The notes under the pieces were generated by a model. That model did no database searches. It was not told where the DNA came from and saw only the letters and a list, made by a program, of their open reading frames with translations. Shown here in pieces: positions 34,521-45,479 of a DNA stretch of 64,000 bases. Source of the DNA: Thalassia testudinum (lineage: Eukaryota; Streptophyta; Magnoliopsida; Alismatales; Hydrocharitaceae); contig JAZHRO010000036.1 of NCBI GenBank assembly GCA_037157565.1, positions 18,898,501-18,962,500 of the forward strand. The letters run 5' to 3'. Both the position numbers and the translations under genes were made by a program. Every line of letters begins with the position of its first letter. Position 1 is the stretch's first letter.

Positions 34521-37005
34521 TGATCGCTGAAAAGTGTGATTTGTAAAAATAGCGATTTAAGTCGTTGTAACACGTAATTCGGATGACTTTTCAATTTGTA
34601 AACTCCGAATACTTAGGAAAGTATTCGGGTCGTCCCAAGAGTGGCAAGAAAGCTTTAAACCAAATTTCTCGCTTGATCCTTGGAAATCAACTTTTTTTTT
34701 TTTAGGGTTTTTGAATATGGGCAAATTAATGTGGAGAGAGACGTAATTTGAAATACAAGAAAACAAAGCAACAAGTGTTTCGTTTTATCCAACTCACTCC
34801 AAGCAAGAAATGCTTGGAATAATGGATATAACAAAACACAATAAAAGAGCACACAAGCTATTTAAAGGAATAGTAGAGGAATGCTTCTTGATTGAAAGAG
34901 TTTTACAATGGGGTTGGAGAACTCACAAGTGAAAGGAATTTTCACTTGTAATCTCCAACCAAAATTACCACACTACTATGCAAAAGAAATAACAAAAGTA
35001 TGGAAGAAAGCTTAGGAAGATGATGCTGACCAGAATTCCTGCTCTAGTCCTGGTTGCCCCAGGACCAAAAGGAAATCTTCTCCCCTTAATGTCCTCCTTG
35101 TGGCAAACCCTAGGTGGGCGTGCCTCCTCCTCCTTGGTGTGGAAGATCTCTACTCCAAGAACTTCTCTTTAAGGTGGCATGGACCACCTTCAGGATCTCC
35201 TCCTCTAGATGTCCTCCTTGTCTGGCCTTCCTCGGTTTGGTGGCAACACAAGGAAGAAAAAGAAGTTGAAGCCACCAAGGAGACAGGGTGTCTCCTTGAT
35301 CTTCTTCCTTCTCTCCTCTCCTTAGACGTTGGATATGGGTGGAGTATGAGTAGAAAATATGTAACCAAGGATGATCTTTTTGGTGGTGGTTATGGGTCAT
35401 GATATAGGCCAAGGGTGTTGGTGGTTGGGTTAAGTGGTGTGGAAGGTGATGTAGCATTAGGATGAAGAGTTAGGGTGGTGGTTAATGGATGGAGGACTTG
35501 GATAGGTTGGTGACATATGTAGGGATGTGTAGGGAGAGATGGTGCCAACTCTAGGTGTGGTTGGATGGGGTTGGCACCAATTTAGGTAGGGTTAAAGATG
35601 GTAGGCGTGGAGTGGCATGGATGGTTAGGATGGGTTATTAAAAGGGTGGTTGTGAGATCTATGGTCATGGATGGTTGGCGCCAAGTGGAAGGGTTTGTAG
35701 GTGTATGGTTAAGGTTGGTTAGGCTAGAGTTGGCGCCATCTTTGGGTTTAATAAATGGCGCCAAAAGGGATGGTTAGGATTTATTCTAGGTGGGTAGTTA
35801 GGGATTCTAGGGTTAAGGAGGTTTGGCACCATATGAATGAGTGTAAGGTGGGTAGTTCTGGGTGGCTAAGGGGCACCTAAGTTGGCGCCAGCCATGGAAA
35901 GGTGCCATGGTTTAGCGCCATCCTAAGGGGATTCTAGAAGGGAGGGTAGGTGTAAGGTTGAGATGAGTTTAGGGGGTAGGTGTAAGGCTAGGATAGGGGG
36001 GCGTTTTGGCACCAAAGGGGGGGGGGGGGGGGGGGGCGGGGGGGGGGGGTGTTTCTAGAAGGGGAAGTTGGCGCCAATGTTGGTGGCTTTTGGAGTTGGT
36101 GGTGTGAAGGGACATGGGAGTTGGTGGCACCAACTAAGAGTGGAGTAGGTTGCTCAGGTGGTGGACTTTGGGGTGGAGTTAACGTGGAGTTAGGTTAGGG
36201 TTTAGGTAGTTGGTGGATGGCCATGGAGGTGGAGCAAGTTTTGAGCTTAGCTAAGCTAGCTTAACTAGTAGAATAGTAGTGGAGGAGGTAGGGTTTTGAG
36301 AAGAGGAGCTAAGGGAAAGATGAATGGAGCTGAATCTACTGAGGAGGTCTTCATGAGGAGCTCAACCACTTAGTTAAGCTAGCTAGTTCTTATGGTTGTA
36401 GCTAGGCTTGAGAAGTTGATCTAGGTTGAGCTAGAATTGCCTCTAATTAGAACTCCCGAGCTTGCTTAGCTACTAAGTAGGCAAGTAGTATCTAAGCTGG
36501 AGAAAGATTAGTTGTGAGCTAAGTAGAGCTGGAATGAACTCCTGTCAACTAAGCTGAGCTAGCTAGAGATCCCAGTAAACTGATTGGAGCTAGGATGAGC
36601 TAGACTTAACTAAGTTGAACTGGATCTAAGCAAAGCTGAGGTGGGTTGAGCTAAGATAAGCTACCCTGAGCTACCATCATGCTAAGATAAGATGAATGGA
36701 GTTGGGAGGAGCTAAACTTAACCAATGTGAGCTGATATTCAGCTGAGGTGAGCTGGATTCAGGTAGGATTTAGCTGATCTGGACTTCTTCACTTTCTTCC
36801 TTCTTGAGTATGAAGGTTTTAATGGTTTGAATATCTGCTTAACCTTAACACTCAAGTAAAGATGTTAAAAATACAAAAGGAATGCAATGCATGCCTAATC
36901 CTAGGTTATGCTTAAATGCAACTCAAAAATCCAATTGCAGAGTTAAAAACCTAAGAGCTAGATCTATTTTAGGTCATAAGAATGATAATAAATTGGCGTT
37001 TATCA
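34521..37005 (-). repeat. Athila-1 5' LTR (2.5 kb)
   Basis: On the plus strand it begins TGATCGCTGA next to the PBS and ends GGCGTTTATCA, so both ends are TG...CA. It is unrelated to the LARD LTRs. A possible TATA (CCTTTAAATAG on the minus strand) is at about 34858-34868. Its right half is strongly biased: GTTGGCGCCA-like blocks at 35500-36130, and AGCT-rich sequence (GAGCTAAGCTAGC style) at 36230-36780. The next five bases are GACAG, the expected duplication, whose partner is not in the window. Confidence 0.75.
36017..36049 (+). repeat. Poly-G tract
   Basis: Twenty G, one C, twelve G, inside the Athila-1 LTR. It could form a G-quadruplex. Its length may be unreliable because such tracts are often misread or misassembled. 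Confidence 0.9.
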
Positions 37006-37660
37006 GACAGCAGTGCCTAGATCAGATCTAAGTAATGCAAGTGGTGCGTCAATTAGCAACGACACTTGATTGGCTGTATTCAGATTCGGGCAATAACAAT
37101 GGCAATGCCTTGATCCTTGACAAAGTCGTCGCACAAGCAACAGAAGGCCATCATCTTCAAAAATAACAACTTCAATTACGACCCGATGCTTTGTGGTGCC
37201 TCCGGAGATCGATTTGTGGTGGAATGGCTTCCACATCAACTGCCACTGCATCCTCCTTGGCTCTTGCTCTGATACCCTCTATTACATGGAGGTGGTGCTT
37301 CATTTGTGGAGGCTTAAGAAGAAAGATCATTTGTCAAGTGGGATGAAAATGATCAAGTTTGGTAGGAAGCCCATCAACGTTGTTGTCGAGATTGACATTG
37401 GCATTGGCAACTTCACCTAAGTTCTCAAACTCTTTCGTCGCTGTCAAAATTGACCCCTACATGGTCCTCGAGTTCTACTCATCCATTCACCCTTGGCGGC
37501 ACCAACAACTTTTCTTTAGGTTCCTTTGAACCCTGAGAAGAGGAGTTGATTTTTTTTTTTGCCCTACTTAGCCCTCTGATTTTCTTTATATTGTCTTTTA
37601 TTTCTTATCTTTACAAAATAAACAAAAAAAGGGGGAGAGAAGGAAGAAAAAAAAGGAAAT
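37006..37660. other. Unassigned sequence between Athila-1 and the outer CACTA
   Basis: Of higher GC content than its flanks at 37180-37520 and with ordinary codon-like composition, but the only frames are short (37193-37420 plus, 37003-37251 minus) and I recognise neither. It may be a decayed gene fragment or older repeat. Confidence 0.4.
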
Positions 37661-37960
37661 CACTACTAGAAAAATGGGATATACCATCGATTATTTGCCG
37701 TCGATTTTGGAAGCAACGACAAAAATATCTTTGTCATTGCTTATTTCTATAAGCGACGACAAAGGTGTGATTACAAATAACCCGCTGCCATCACTAGCAA
37801 AAAGCAGTAATGGGTGCACGAGGGTGGTATTAATGTTCACCGTTAGTTAGTAAAGCGATGGCAAAAATATATATGCCGTTGTTTATTTGATATACTGATG
37901 GTGAATAGTGGATTAAACTTAGCCTTCTGACGTCACCAAAATTTGGGTTGGAGGGGAAAT
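37661..37960 (+). repeat. CACTA 5' terminus and subterminal repeats
   Basis: CACTACTAGAAAAATGGG is a typical plant CACTA end. It is followed by repeated GCGACGACAAA, GCAACGACAAAAATAT and GCGATGGCAAAAATAT units in both orientations, the usual subterminal binding-site array of En/Spm elements. Confidence 0.75.
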
Positions 37961-38039
37961 TTTATTTACACATTTGCCATCACTTACTAATAGAATCGAT
38001 GGTCAATGTTGGTTCATCTACTCACACCCAGAGCTGTCT

Positions 38040-38500
38040 CCTCCACTACCCATTGTTCTATCTCACAAAGCATAAACCCTCATGCCGCTGCCCTCCTCGT
38101 TGCCCCTCCTTATCGTTGAACGTCCTCCACCTTAGGTGCGTCCTCCTCTTCCTCGTCATCACCCCTGCCCCATCATCGTCTCCCCTTCCTTCTCGCGTCA
38201 CCTCCTCTCCTCCTCCTCCTCCTCCTCCTACTGCTGTGCCCCCTTCCTCCTCCTCCCCGTCCCCATCTGCTTGTGCTCCTCTCCTGCCACACCACCTGCC
38301 TCCTCCTACTACTGCACCCCCTCCTCCTCTTCCCTGACCTCCTCCGCCTCTCCTCCTCCCTGCCCCCTCCTCATCCTCCTACTGCTGCACCCTCCTCTTC
38401 CTCCTCCCTGCCCCCCTCCACGTCTCCTCCTCCTACTGCTGTTCCCCCTTCCTCCTCCTCCCTACCCCCTCCTACCCTCCTCCTCCTTGTCTCGTCCTGT
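38040..38500 (+). repeat. CCT-rich low-complexity tract, first part
   Basis: TCCTCCTCC-type sequence dominates. It continues at 40380-40484 after solo LTR D and again at about 41597-41655 after the LINE fragment, so one tract was split twice. Pro/Ser frames in it are compositional. Confidence 0.8.
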
Positions 38501-40379
38501 TGTTAACGCGGCAAAATCAATGTTTTAAGGGATGTAATTTTCATAGCAAGTCGAAATCGCTCGAAAATAGATAAAATTTATATCTCAGAATCGACAAGGA
38601 GTCCGAGGTCGAACACAGGGAAAAAATATGGAATTCACAACATTAATCGCATTCAATGAGCACAAGTAATTGAGCATTAAAATAGATATTCAATGAGGAG
38701 TAATTGTAGCTTAGAGGATCATTAGACAAAAAGAAAGTAAAATAATGGTGATTTAAATCACCAATTATTTTGATTAGTAAGCATACATCTCAATCATCAA
38801 TTAACTCAAATAAATGCACAGTACTCTCAATGCTACAATGATCAGACAATAGCTCTTATTTGTGTTTGGTGGTGTATCGGAGTAGGAGAGGGTGGACGAC
38901 GAAGGAGGTGTTTGGGGGAGTTCGTGAGTGGACAAATCGTGAAATCAGTTGAGGGGTTTTGTGCAGGGATGAACGGCGAAGCTTATGGAGGTGATAGCGT
39001 AGCGATTGATGCGGTGTAGTGAGCTCGCGGCCTCGTCGGAGCTTGGTTGGAGTAAAGGAAGATGGATGGGGAGGCTGATGATCGTGGGTCGAAACGAGAG
39101 TTTAGATAGAGGAAAAGAGAGTTTAAAGAGAGAGGGAGTGAAAGAACCTATTTGTATTGGTTGAAAGGAGAGAGATGGAGTCGGCTTTGATTGGCCGACG
39201 CTGGAGAAGGGAAGCTTCCGTTGCGGGAGAACGACGAGGAAGACAATGGAAGGTGGAGCTTGTTGGTATTGCGAGACACGGAGGGGTTTGAGAAAGAACC
39301 AGTCCACTATAGTCTGTGACGGCCGACAAAGAAGTTGGACGGAGAAGCTTGTTGGAGCTTGCGGAGTATTCAGCCGAAGAGGAGGGAAGAACGGTAGAAT
39401 CTGGCCAAAACCAAGCTAAGGAGGTGAGGTTTGCATCGGGTGTGTTTTTATAGTGCTCAGGGGGGGCGTTCCAAGCTTGGAAGCTCGAGATCTTCGCAAA
39501 ATAGGAAACCTACATTTTCAAATCATTCGCATTAGGTTTTGGGCAAGACTTAGAGCCCAAGATGTGGCTCAGATTGAAGATCTTCTCAGGAGTTTCCTTT
39601 TCAATTTTGGAAGGATTTGGCTTTAAATCAGGGAGAAATCTTAGATGGAAACTCGGCTGCAAGTGTGTTCACATGGCAATGGCAGCAGGGGCCTCTTAGT
39701 GAAGGTGATGATAAACATAGGGGGTAAATGCAATATATTTCGAAAGCTGAGGGGCTATTTGAGAGAAAAAGGGTTAGACTGGACCAAAATGCAAGCTAGG
39801 TCAAGATGATCTTTGATTGAGCCCAAATTTTGGTACAACCCTAATTTGGACCAAAGGAATCTAATGATGAAGTTGGATTTTTATTTTGACAAACTTTGAT
39901 CAGGTAATTTACGCAGAAACCTAAATTAGGGCAACTTCTTATCTGAGACTCTATTTTAGATCAAAATAAGTTTAGATGGTCAAATTATTGATACCAAACC
40001 TTATAGAATATTTTTCTATAAATTTAGAAGGTTTAGATAGAATTTATCCTGATCAAAATCTATGTTAATAAAGTGGGTCTGAAATTAGGGTTTCGAGTGC
40101 TATTTTGACTCTCGAAGTACGCGAAATCCGTTTCTGTCTGTATGAACTCTCTTGTTAGCCATTAATGCTGATTTGACCTTCATTTAACCTCTAGAAAACC
40201 CCATGATTATTTTGCATTTATGATATGCTATTAAAACTACATATTTGACCCTGATTTAATGCACCCTTTTCAGAAAGGATATTAAGTGAATTATGACTCT
40301 CTAGCGGTTATGTAGGAGCAGTTGTCAATTGATTCTAATTAATTAAAGCTAGTTATGGCTGATGATGATATTATTATCA
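38501..40379 (-). mobile_element. Solo LTR D of the LARD superfamily
   Basis: A 1,879-bp LTR homologous to solo LTR C and the LARD LTRs (TGTTAACGCGG start, GTCGAACACAGGG block, AATCACCAATTATT block, GATGATATTATTATCA end). TATA lies at 39445-39451 on the minus strand. The flanks CCTGT (38496-38500) and CCTGC (40380-40384) are a duplication with one change. It interrupts the CCT-rich tract. Confidence 0.85.
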
Positions 40380-40974
40380 CCTGCCCTCCCCCTCCTCTCC
40401 TGTCAACCCCACTTCCTCCTTTAGTCCCCTTCCTCCTCCTGCCCTCCTCATCTTCTCCTACCCTCCACCTCTCTATTATTGATTTCCAATTAAGTGATCT
40501 TTATATATAACCTGATCAATTCTGTGCCTAATCTCTTTTGTTCAACTAGCAACGAAGATTAACCTCCATCAGTTGTTTCTACTATTCCATTTCCTTAGTA
40601 GTAATTCTATGAGAGATTTCTTGTTATCTTTGGTTAAGAGGTCTTTCACTAGTATAGGATGTCAAATTTCAACCCAAGATTGCCTAACACATAGATCTCA
40701 AACATTTAACCATAGTAACGCAAACTCCAAGCAAAAAAGAAATATGTGCACGTTCAAACAAGATAAAGACAAAATCTACTAGAACATTTAATGTGTTAAG
40801 GGAAAATGTGCAATCACTCCTCATATACATATAAATATATATGTGAATATGTGCACATATATACATATATGTTAAGGGAAAATGAGAATTATATGAGAAA
40901 CATGAGATGAATGGATTAATGCAAGAGGATTATGTTCTAGGGTTTTTAATTGAATGATTGATATGCAAATGAGA
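40380..40974. other. CCT-rich remainder and AT-rich sequence, no gene seen
   Basis: The tract resumes to about 40484. From there to 40974 the sequence is AT-rich and probably belongs to the LINE fragment's flank. Confidence 0.5.
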
Positions 40975-41490
40975 TTAGACAAAGTTTGATGGGGTTAGTT
41001 GTCTTACATAGTTCTTGTATTGGGTCAAGTTAGTTGTGCAGCCTTTGACTTTTAATACAGAGGTATCATAGATTCTTAAGCAGAACATTAGAGAAGATTT
41101 CTCGTATGCTTCTTGGATAATTAAGCCTTCATTGAAAATATCATAATCAAGGCCTATGAAATTTCCAATAGCACCAGCAATTGAAATCAAGGCACTCGTA
41201 TTAAAAAGATGCAAATTAAAATAAGGCAATCCAACCCAAATAGTACATATAAAAGACCTTTTATTAAGTCTTAAATTAGGTGACCACCTTATATTTGAAA
41301 TTCTTTGTTGCTTTATGGCTTTATCTTTTGAAATGACTTGGTTCGGATCATCTTCTTTCTTCACTCTAATCAAAACATGCCTTGAGTCAATTGACCCCAA
41401 AGTGAAAGAAACATTTGGTACCCAATTTGGTTTAATTTCATTCCATAAAACATCCATAGTAGGTTTGACCGTAGAGAAACAATCTATCAA
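40975..41490 (-). pseudogene. LINE ORF1 fragment with DUF4283 domain
   Basis: A 171-residue minus-strand frame. RWSPNLRLNKRSF, IWVGLPYFNLHLFNTSALISIAGAIGNFIGLDYD and a later ARVCL-like stretch (SLMFCLRIYD) are the recognisable DUF4283 landmarks found N-terminal to the CCHC knuckle in plant L1 ORF1 proteins. The knuckle is absent, so the piece is truncated. There is no poly(A) at the expected side. It sits inside the CCT-rich tract. Confidence 0.75.
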
Positions 41491-41655
41491 ACTTAGAAAA
41501 CATCAATACCATTTTGTGCTTACATTTTTATTGTATGAAAATAAGGATAGTTGGTTTCGACTATTAAACTATCCAGACTATCGAATAGGTTAAATTGAAG
41601 TCTCTCCTCCTACCCTTCCTCCTCCTCCTACTGGCCTTCCTCCCCGTCCTCATCC

Positions 41656-43861
41656 ATAACATATATTTTATTTTAATATATGTGTTATTAACATATAAGA
41701 TAATAATGTATTATTTAATTAAATTTGTTTTTAAAATTACATGTTATCGGTGACAGCTATTCTCAGAAGCTGTTGTAGTTGGAGGTATAATTTCAATATT
41801 TTAAATTTAATTTAATGATATTTTAGGCTTTTGTTAAACGTGAGTTGCATTCACATATTATTTTTTATTTCATTAAATAGATGTGAAATGTGCCCACTTT
41901 GAATGTGTATGTTAATTTCAATATGTAGGTTTATAGAAAAATTCAAAAACTTAAGGGGAAGTTTTGTTTTTGAAATTTTTTTAATGTTTAAATAGGTTGA
42001 TAGTTAATAATCTTTTAAATGCCACCATCCCTGAAATTTATTTTAATAGCAATGCTTATGCAAGATGATAATTTGTTCATAAGGAAGAAAAGAGAAGAAA
42101 TCATCAAAGTATCAAAAGTCTCCTGAAACCAAAAGCACGGATGAAAAAACAAGTAATAACTATCATAGGACAAAATCAAAGACTAACTCTATTAGTGTCT
42201 CCCGATAATCAAAATTGAGTATAAATGAATAAAACAAGTACAAACCATAAATGACTGTCAAATGATTATCTTGAAAGACCTAACCTAAAGTCCAAGTTTA
42301 AATACGACTCTAGCTAGATTTTGGCAAAAACACCAAGCAAAATCCAATCAAGAATCTTAAAATTTCACCGAAATAAACTTTAAACCCCCTATATTTTTGT
42401 TGACATGGTCCCGACATCCTTTAGAAAAAGCATCTTTTGTTGAAATAAGTTAACATTAAATCCAAGTGTAACTAGAATTATCCTATCATAGTAAAAATAC
42501 TTTCACTCAATTCCCTATTACAGATAAATCAATAAACCATTTATTAAAAACCACTGGTTCTACTCATCGGATGCATTGCAATCCTCTAATTCTTTGTACT
42601 TTTCCTCTCAAGAAAAAAATTGAAACCTCAAAGTGAGTTCTCTGCTACAACTCGAGCACCTTATCTAATGTAAAAGCGTAAGACCTTCTATAGTCAACTA
42701 GAGAAAGAATAGATGATAATCTAGCAGCAATCATCATAAATTCACATGTAAAAAAAGCTTCACAAAGCCTCTGTCTAAAATATATGAGTTGCATGAATTC
42801 CCACTTAAATCCCATGTTTTCCCCCTTAAGTCGAACCATTTAGAAATTAGATAAAGTGTGAAGACCTATGAGATGGTGACCTCTAAGATTCTAATGTTAA
42901 TAATTGCATGAAATCTGAGTCATATGTGGCTTCTTCTTCTTGATAATAAGTGTTTACTTTAACGTTGCAATAAAAAATAGAGTAATTAGTCAATTATTAT
43001 TGAAGTGCAATATAATGCTAAATAGATAGATTTGTTAATGTATTTACTTGTGTGATGCATTTTTAATATGAGGTGTGTCCACTTTTATTATGAGTATCAT
43101 TTTACTATGCAAGTTTATAGAAAAATTTCAAAACTTAAAGGAAAACTCTGTCGAAATATTTTAAAAATTCTTTTAATGTTCAAATTAGTTAAGCTGGGTT
43201 AGTGTTTAGTAATTAGTAATTTAATTTATTTTGTCGGTAAATTGTAAATTTTTCTTATTCTTATATACATACACTTGCACTGTTGTAGATGCACTTGAAA
43301 TTAAATAATAGGTATTCTAATCCTCAAGATACAGGTTGTCTGAGTTAACTTGTGTGAAAATATTCGTCCGTCGAGACTTATGATTATGTTATACGGATAT
43401 TGTAGAGTGTTTGTATTCCTCACTTATATGCATGATGTTTTGTCTTTATAACATGCCATAAGTGTATCGTTTTTAATTTGGTGAAGTATCGGGCTAAACA
43501 AGGTCTTTGAAAGATTTGATCACAATTTAAGGTTACTTATAACATGTAATCGATGTCTAAAGGAATTTCGGTAGCATCTTCTCGCTCTTCTCTGATATAT
43601 CAACTAATTTTAGCTACATTCCTAAATCGCCCTTGATTAAGTGCTACTGAGAATGTAGTTAGGGTTAATTTTGGGGAGTATACTGGAGAAGTGCTTAGAG
43701 ATGCTTCTGAAATTTCTCCAGTTCTTGGTTGCATGTAACAAGTAACGTTGTGATCAAATTTTTAAAGATGAACTATTGAGTGAAAATCTTCATCAAAATA
43801 TACACATCATCCCTATATTTCTTTTTAACTTATGTGTGATTTATTATAAGTTTAGGTTATC
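41656..43861 (+). other. Outer CACTA 5' region with a diverged direct repeat
   Basis: AT-rich and without a gene. About 150 bp near 41865-42015 and 43045-43225 share blocks such as GGTTTATAGAAAAATTCAAAAACTTAA versus AAGTTTATAGAAAAATTTCAAAAC, so the 1 kb between them may be a later insertion or a duplication. Confidence 0.5.
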
Positions 43862-44139
43862 ATGGACAAGTTTTAGATTGGATTGAGGAGTTCAGATTAC
43901 ACTAGATATAAGGATGGAGTAATTTCATTTATAGATTAGGCCTTTTACGATGATAGGAAGATATTTAGGCGAGAACTGCTTGATAAGATCTTTTACCCAT
44001 GTAGAAGATGTTTGAATGGTTCCTTGCACGATTGGAGCACTGTGCTTGAGCACTTGATTTGTAATGGTTGGTGGTAGCATTACACTAATCGGAATGCTCA
44101 TGGAGAGGATTTTACTGAGGAAGTCAGAAACAATGAAAT
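43862..44139 (+). pseudogene. Outer CACTA transposase, N-terminal domain
   Basis: It reads MDKF, stop, IGL, then DGVISFID and FYPCRRCLNG, with a final HGEDFTEEV. This is the transposase-associated N-terminal domain of plant TNP2 proteins, recognisable by the Cys-x2-Cys pair and spacing. Three in-frame stops. It is cut at 44139 by an L1 insertion and resumes at 45480. Confidence 0.75.
44125..44139. repeat. Target-site duplication of the L1, left copy
   Basis: CAGAAACAATGAAAT here and CAGAAAAATTGAAAT at 45465-45479, with 13 of 15 bases identical. They flank the poly(T) end and the truncated end of the L1. Confidence 0.85.
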
Positions 44140-45464
44140 TTTTTTTTGAAACAGTGACTGCTATCGTAGACTGATAACAATCCGGAGGGTATTGTATTGC
44201 ATATCAAAAATGTATTATAAAAAAGTTGTCCAACTATGTGTGAGAGACCAAGCCTCCTTTACAACATTCTCACATCTCACCAGTCTCCCCTGAAACAGCT
44301 TATCATTCCGCGCCCTCCACACACACCACAGAACGGCTGCCATAGCCCCCAATGGTCGAACAGGATTGGTGAACCTCTGCCATATAATATCCCAGGGAGG
44401 AAGGGGTTCAAAGCACACCAACCTCCAGATTTTATTCGTGACCAAGTAAGAGGAGAAGATGTGTGTTGCACTATCAGAGCGCAATCCACAAAGAAGGTAG
44501 GCATTCAGATCAATCCCCATTTTTCTGTGCCTAAGATCACCAGTGATCAGCCCTTCCCGTCTACAAAGCCACAGGAAAATTTGGACCTTCAGAGGAATTT
44601 TCAGAAGCCAAATCTTTTTGTCGATAGGATCCCACTCCACATCATTGTTGGATTTAGTAATTTTTTCATATGCTTGCTTCACAGAGAAGACCCCCTGCCA
44701 GCAGTAAGTGTCCTTCACATTTGTCATAAGATATAACTGCTGCAGTTTCTCCATCAGATTCTGCTTCTCCTCCCATAGTCGAGTGCTCGGCCTGCACTGT
44801 TGTAGCCTTTCCAGCTGCCAGCAGCCTTCAGCCATGGACCATAGACTGCTAACTGTGGCATTTCTGTCAGCAACAGACCCAGTTCAGACCACCTCTCATT
44901 CCAAAAGCTAAAGCATCTGCCATCTCTAAGCTTAGGTTGTAGCAGATGCCAGTAGCAGGAGACTGCAGAAATCACAGATCTCCAAAAGGGTGAGGGCCTC
45001 TTCGGCTGAAGCCTTTGCATTCAGCTATTGGATCCCCCATAGCTGTCCTTGATCAAATCATCTATCAGCCCCTCCTTGCAATCCAATATTCTTATGGCCC
45101 ATTTCAGCAGTAGGGCTTCATTGAACTCTTTTAAAGCTTTAATTCCCAACCCCCCAGCCTCCTTTGGTCTGCAGATAGTGCTCCATCTGATAGGTTGCAT
45201 GAACCTGCTCTCGTGCCCTGCTCCTTTCCAGAAAAACCTCTTCCTCACAATGTCCAATCTCTTCCCGATGCATTTAGGGGCTTTAAATATGCTGAAGTAA
45301 AAGACTGGTATGGCAGTGATAATCGAGTTGAGCAAAATCAGTCTCCCACCCTTAGATAGGAATTTACTACTACACCCTTTCAGCTTTCCAGCCACCTTCT
45401 CGAACAGGGTATTCCAGTCTGATTTTTTTAGCTTTGTAGCCCTTAAAGGTAATCCAAGGTATCT
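44140..45464 (-). mobile_element. 5'-truncated L1 LINE
   Basis: On the minus strand it begins in the late RT domain (YLGLPLRATKLKKSDW, then KLKGCSSKFLSKGGRLILLNS and FFWKGAGHESRFMQPIRW), goes on through RDGRCFSFWNERW and ends with a zf-RVT-type domain (AYEKITKSN, KIWLLKIPLKVQIFLWL, ILCGLRSDSATHIF; family Cys and His mostly replaced) followed by a short 3' UTR and nine T at 44139-44147 on the plus strand. Stops and frameshifts at about 45020 and 44760 break it. It is a dead-on-arrival copy. Confidence 0.88.
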
Positions 45465-45479
45465 CAGAAAAATTGAAAT

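Larger units (their letters stand above)
2093..37005 (-). mobile_element. Athila-1: broken Ty3/gypsy element split by three nested insertions
   Basis: This is the minus-strand host element of the left half. Its pieces are 5' LTR 34521-37005, PBS 34498-34515, leader and gag N-terminus 32498-34497, gag middle 29473-29919, a gag scrap at 19153-19214, and gag C-terminus plus pol and 3' region 7640 down to 2093. Each gap is an insertion with a perfect 5-bp duplication (GGCGC, ATTGG, GATGA), and gag can be followed in frame across the junctions at 7640/19153 and 19209/29478. Domain order gag-protease-RT-RNase H-integrase and the tRNA-Asp primer site fit the Athila lineage. No second LTR of the 34521 type is seen, so the 3' LTR is missing or lies left of the window. 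The element is dead: stops and frameshifts break every domain. Confidence 0.85.

Noticed and set aside
37193..37420. Possible host gene fragment with Trp, Cys and His-rich frame
   Set aside because: Too short, no family recognised and no splice context. I left it as unassigned sequence.
38136..38528. 130-codon Pro/Ser/Leu frame
   Set aside because: Produced by the CCT repeat. Other frames of the tract are open too.
44236..44736. 166-codon plus-strand frame
   Set aside because: Antisense shadow of the L1 zf-RVT region.
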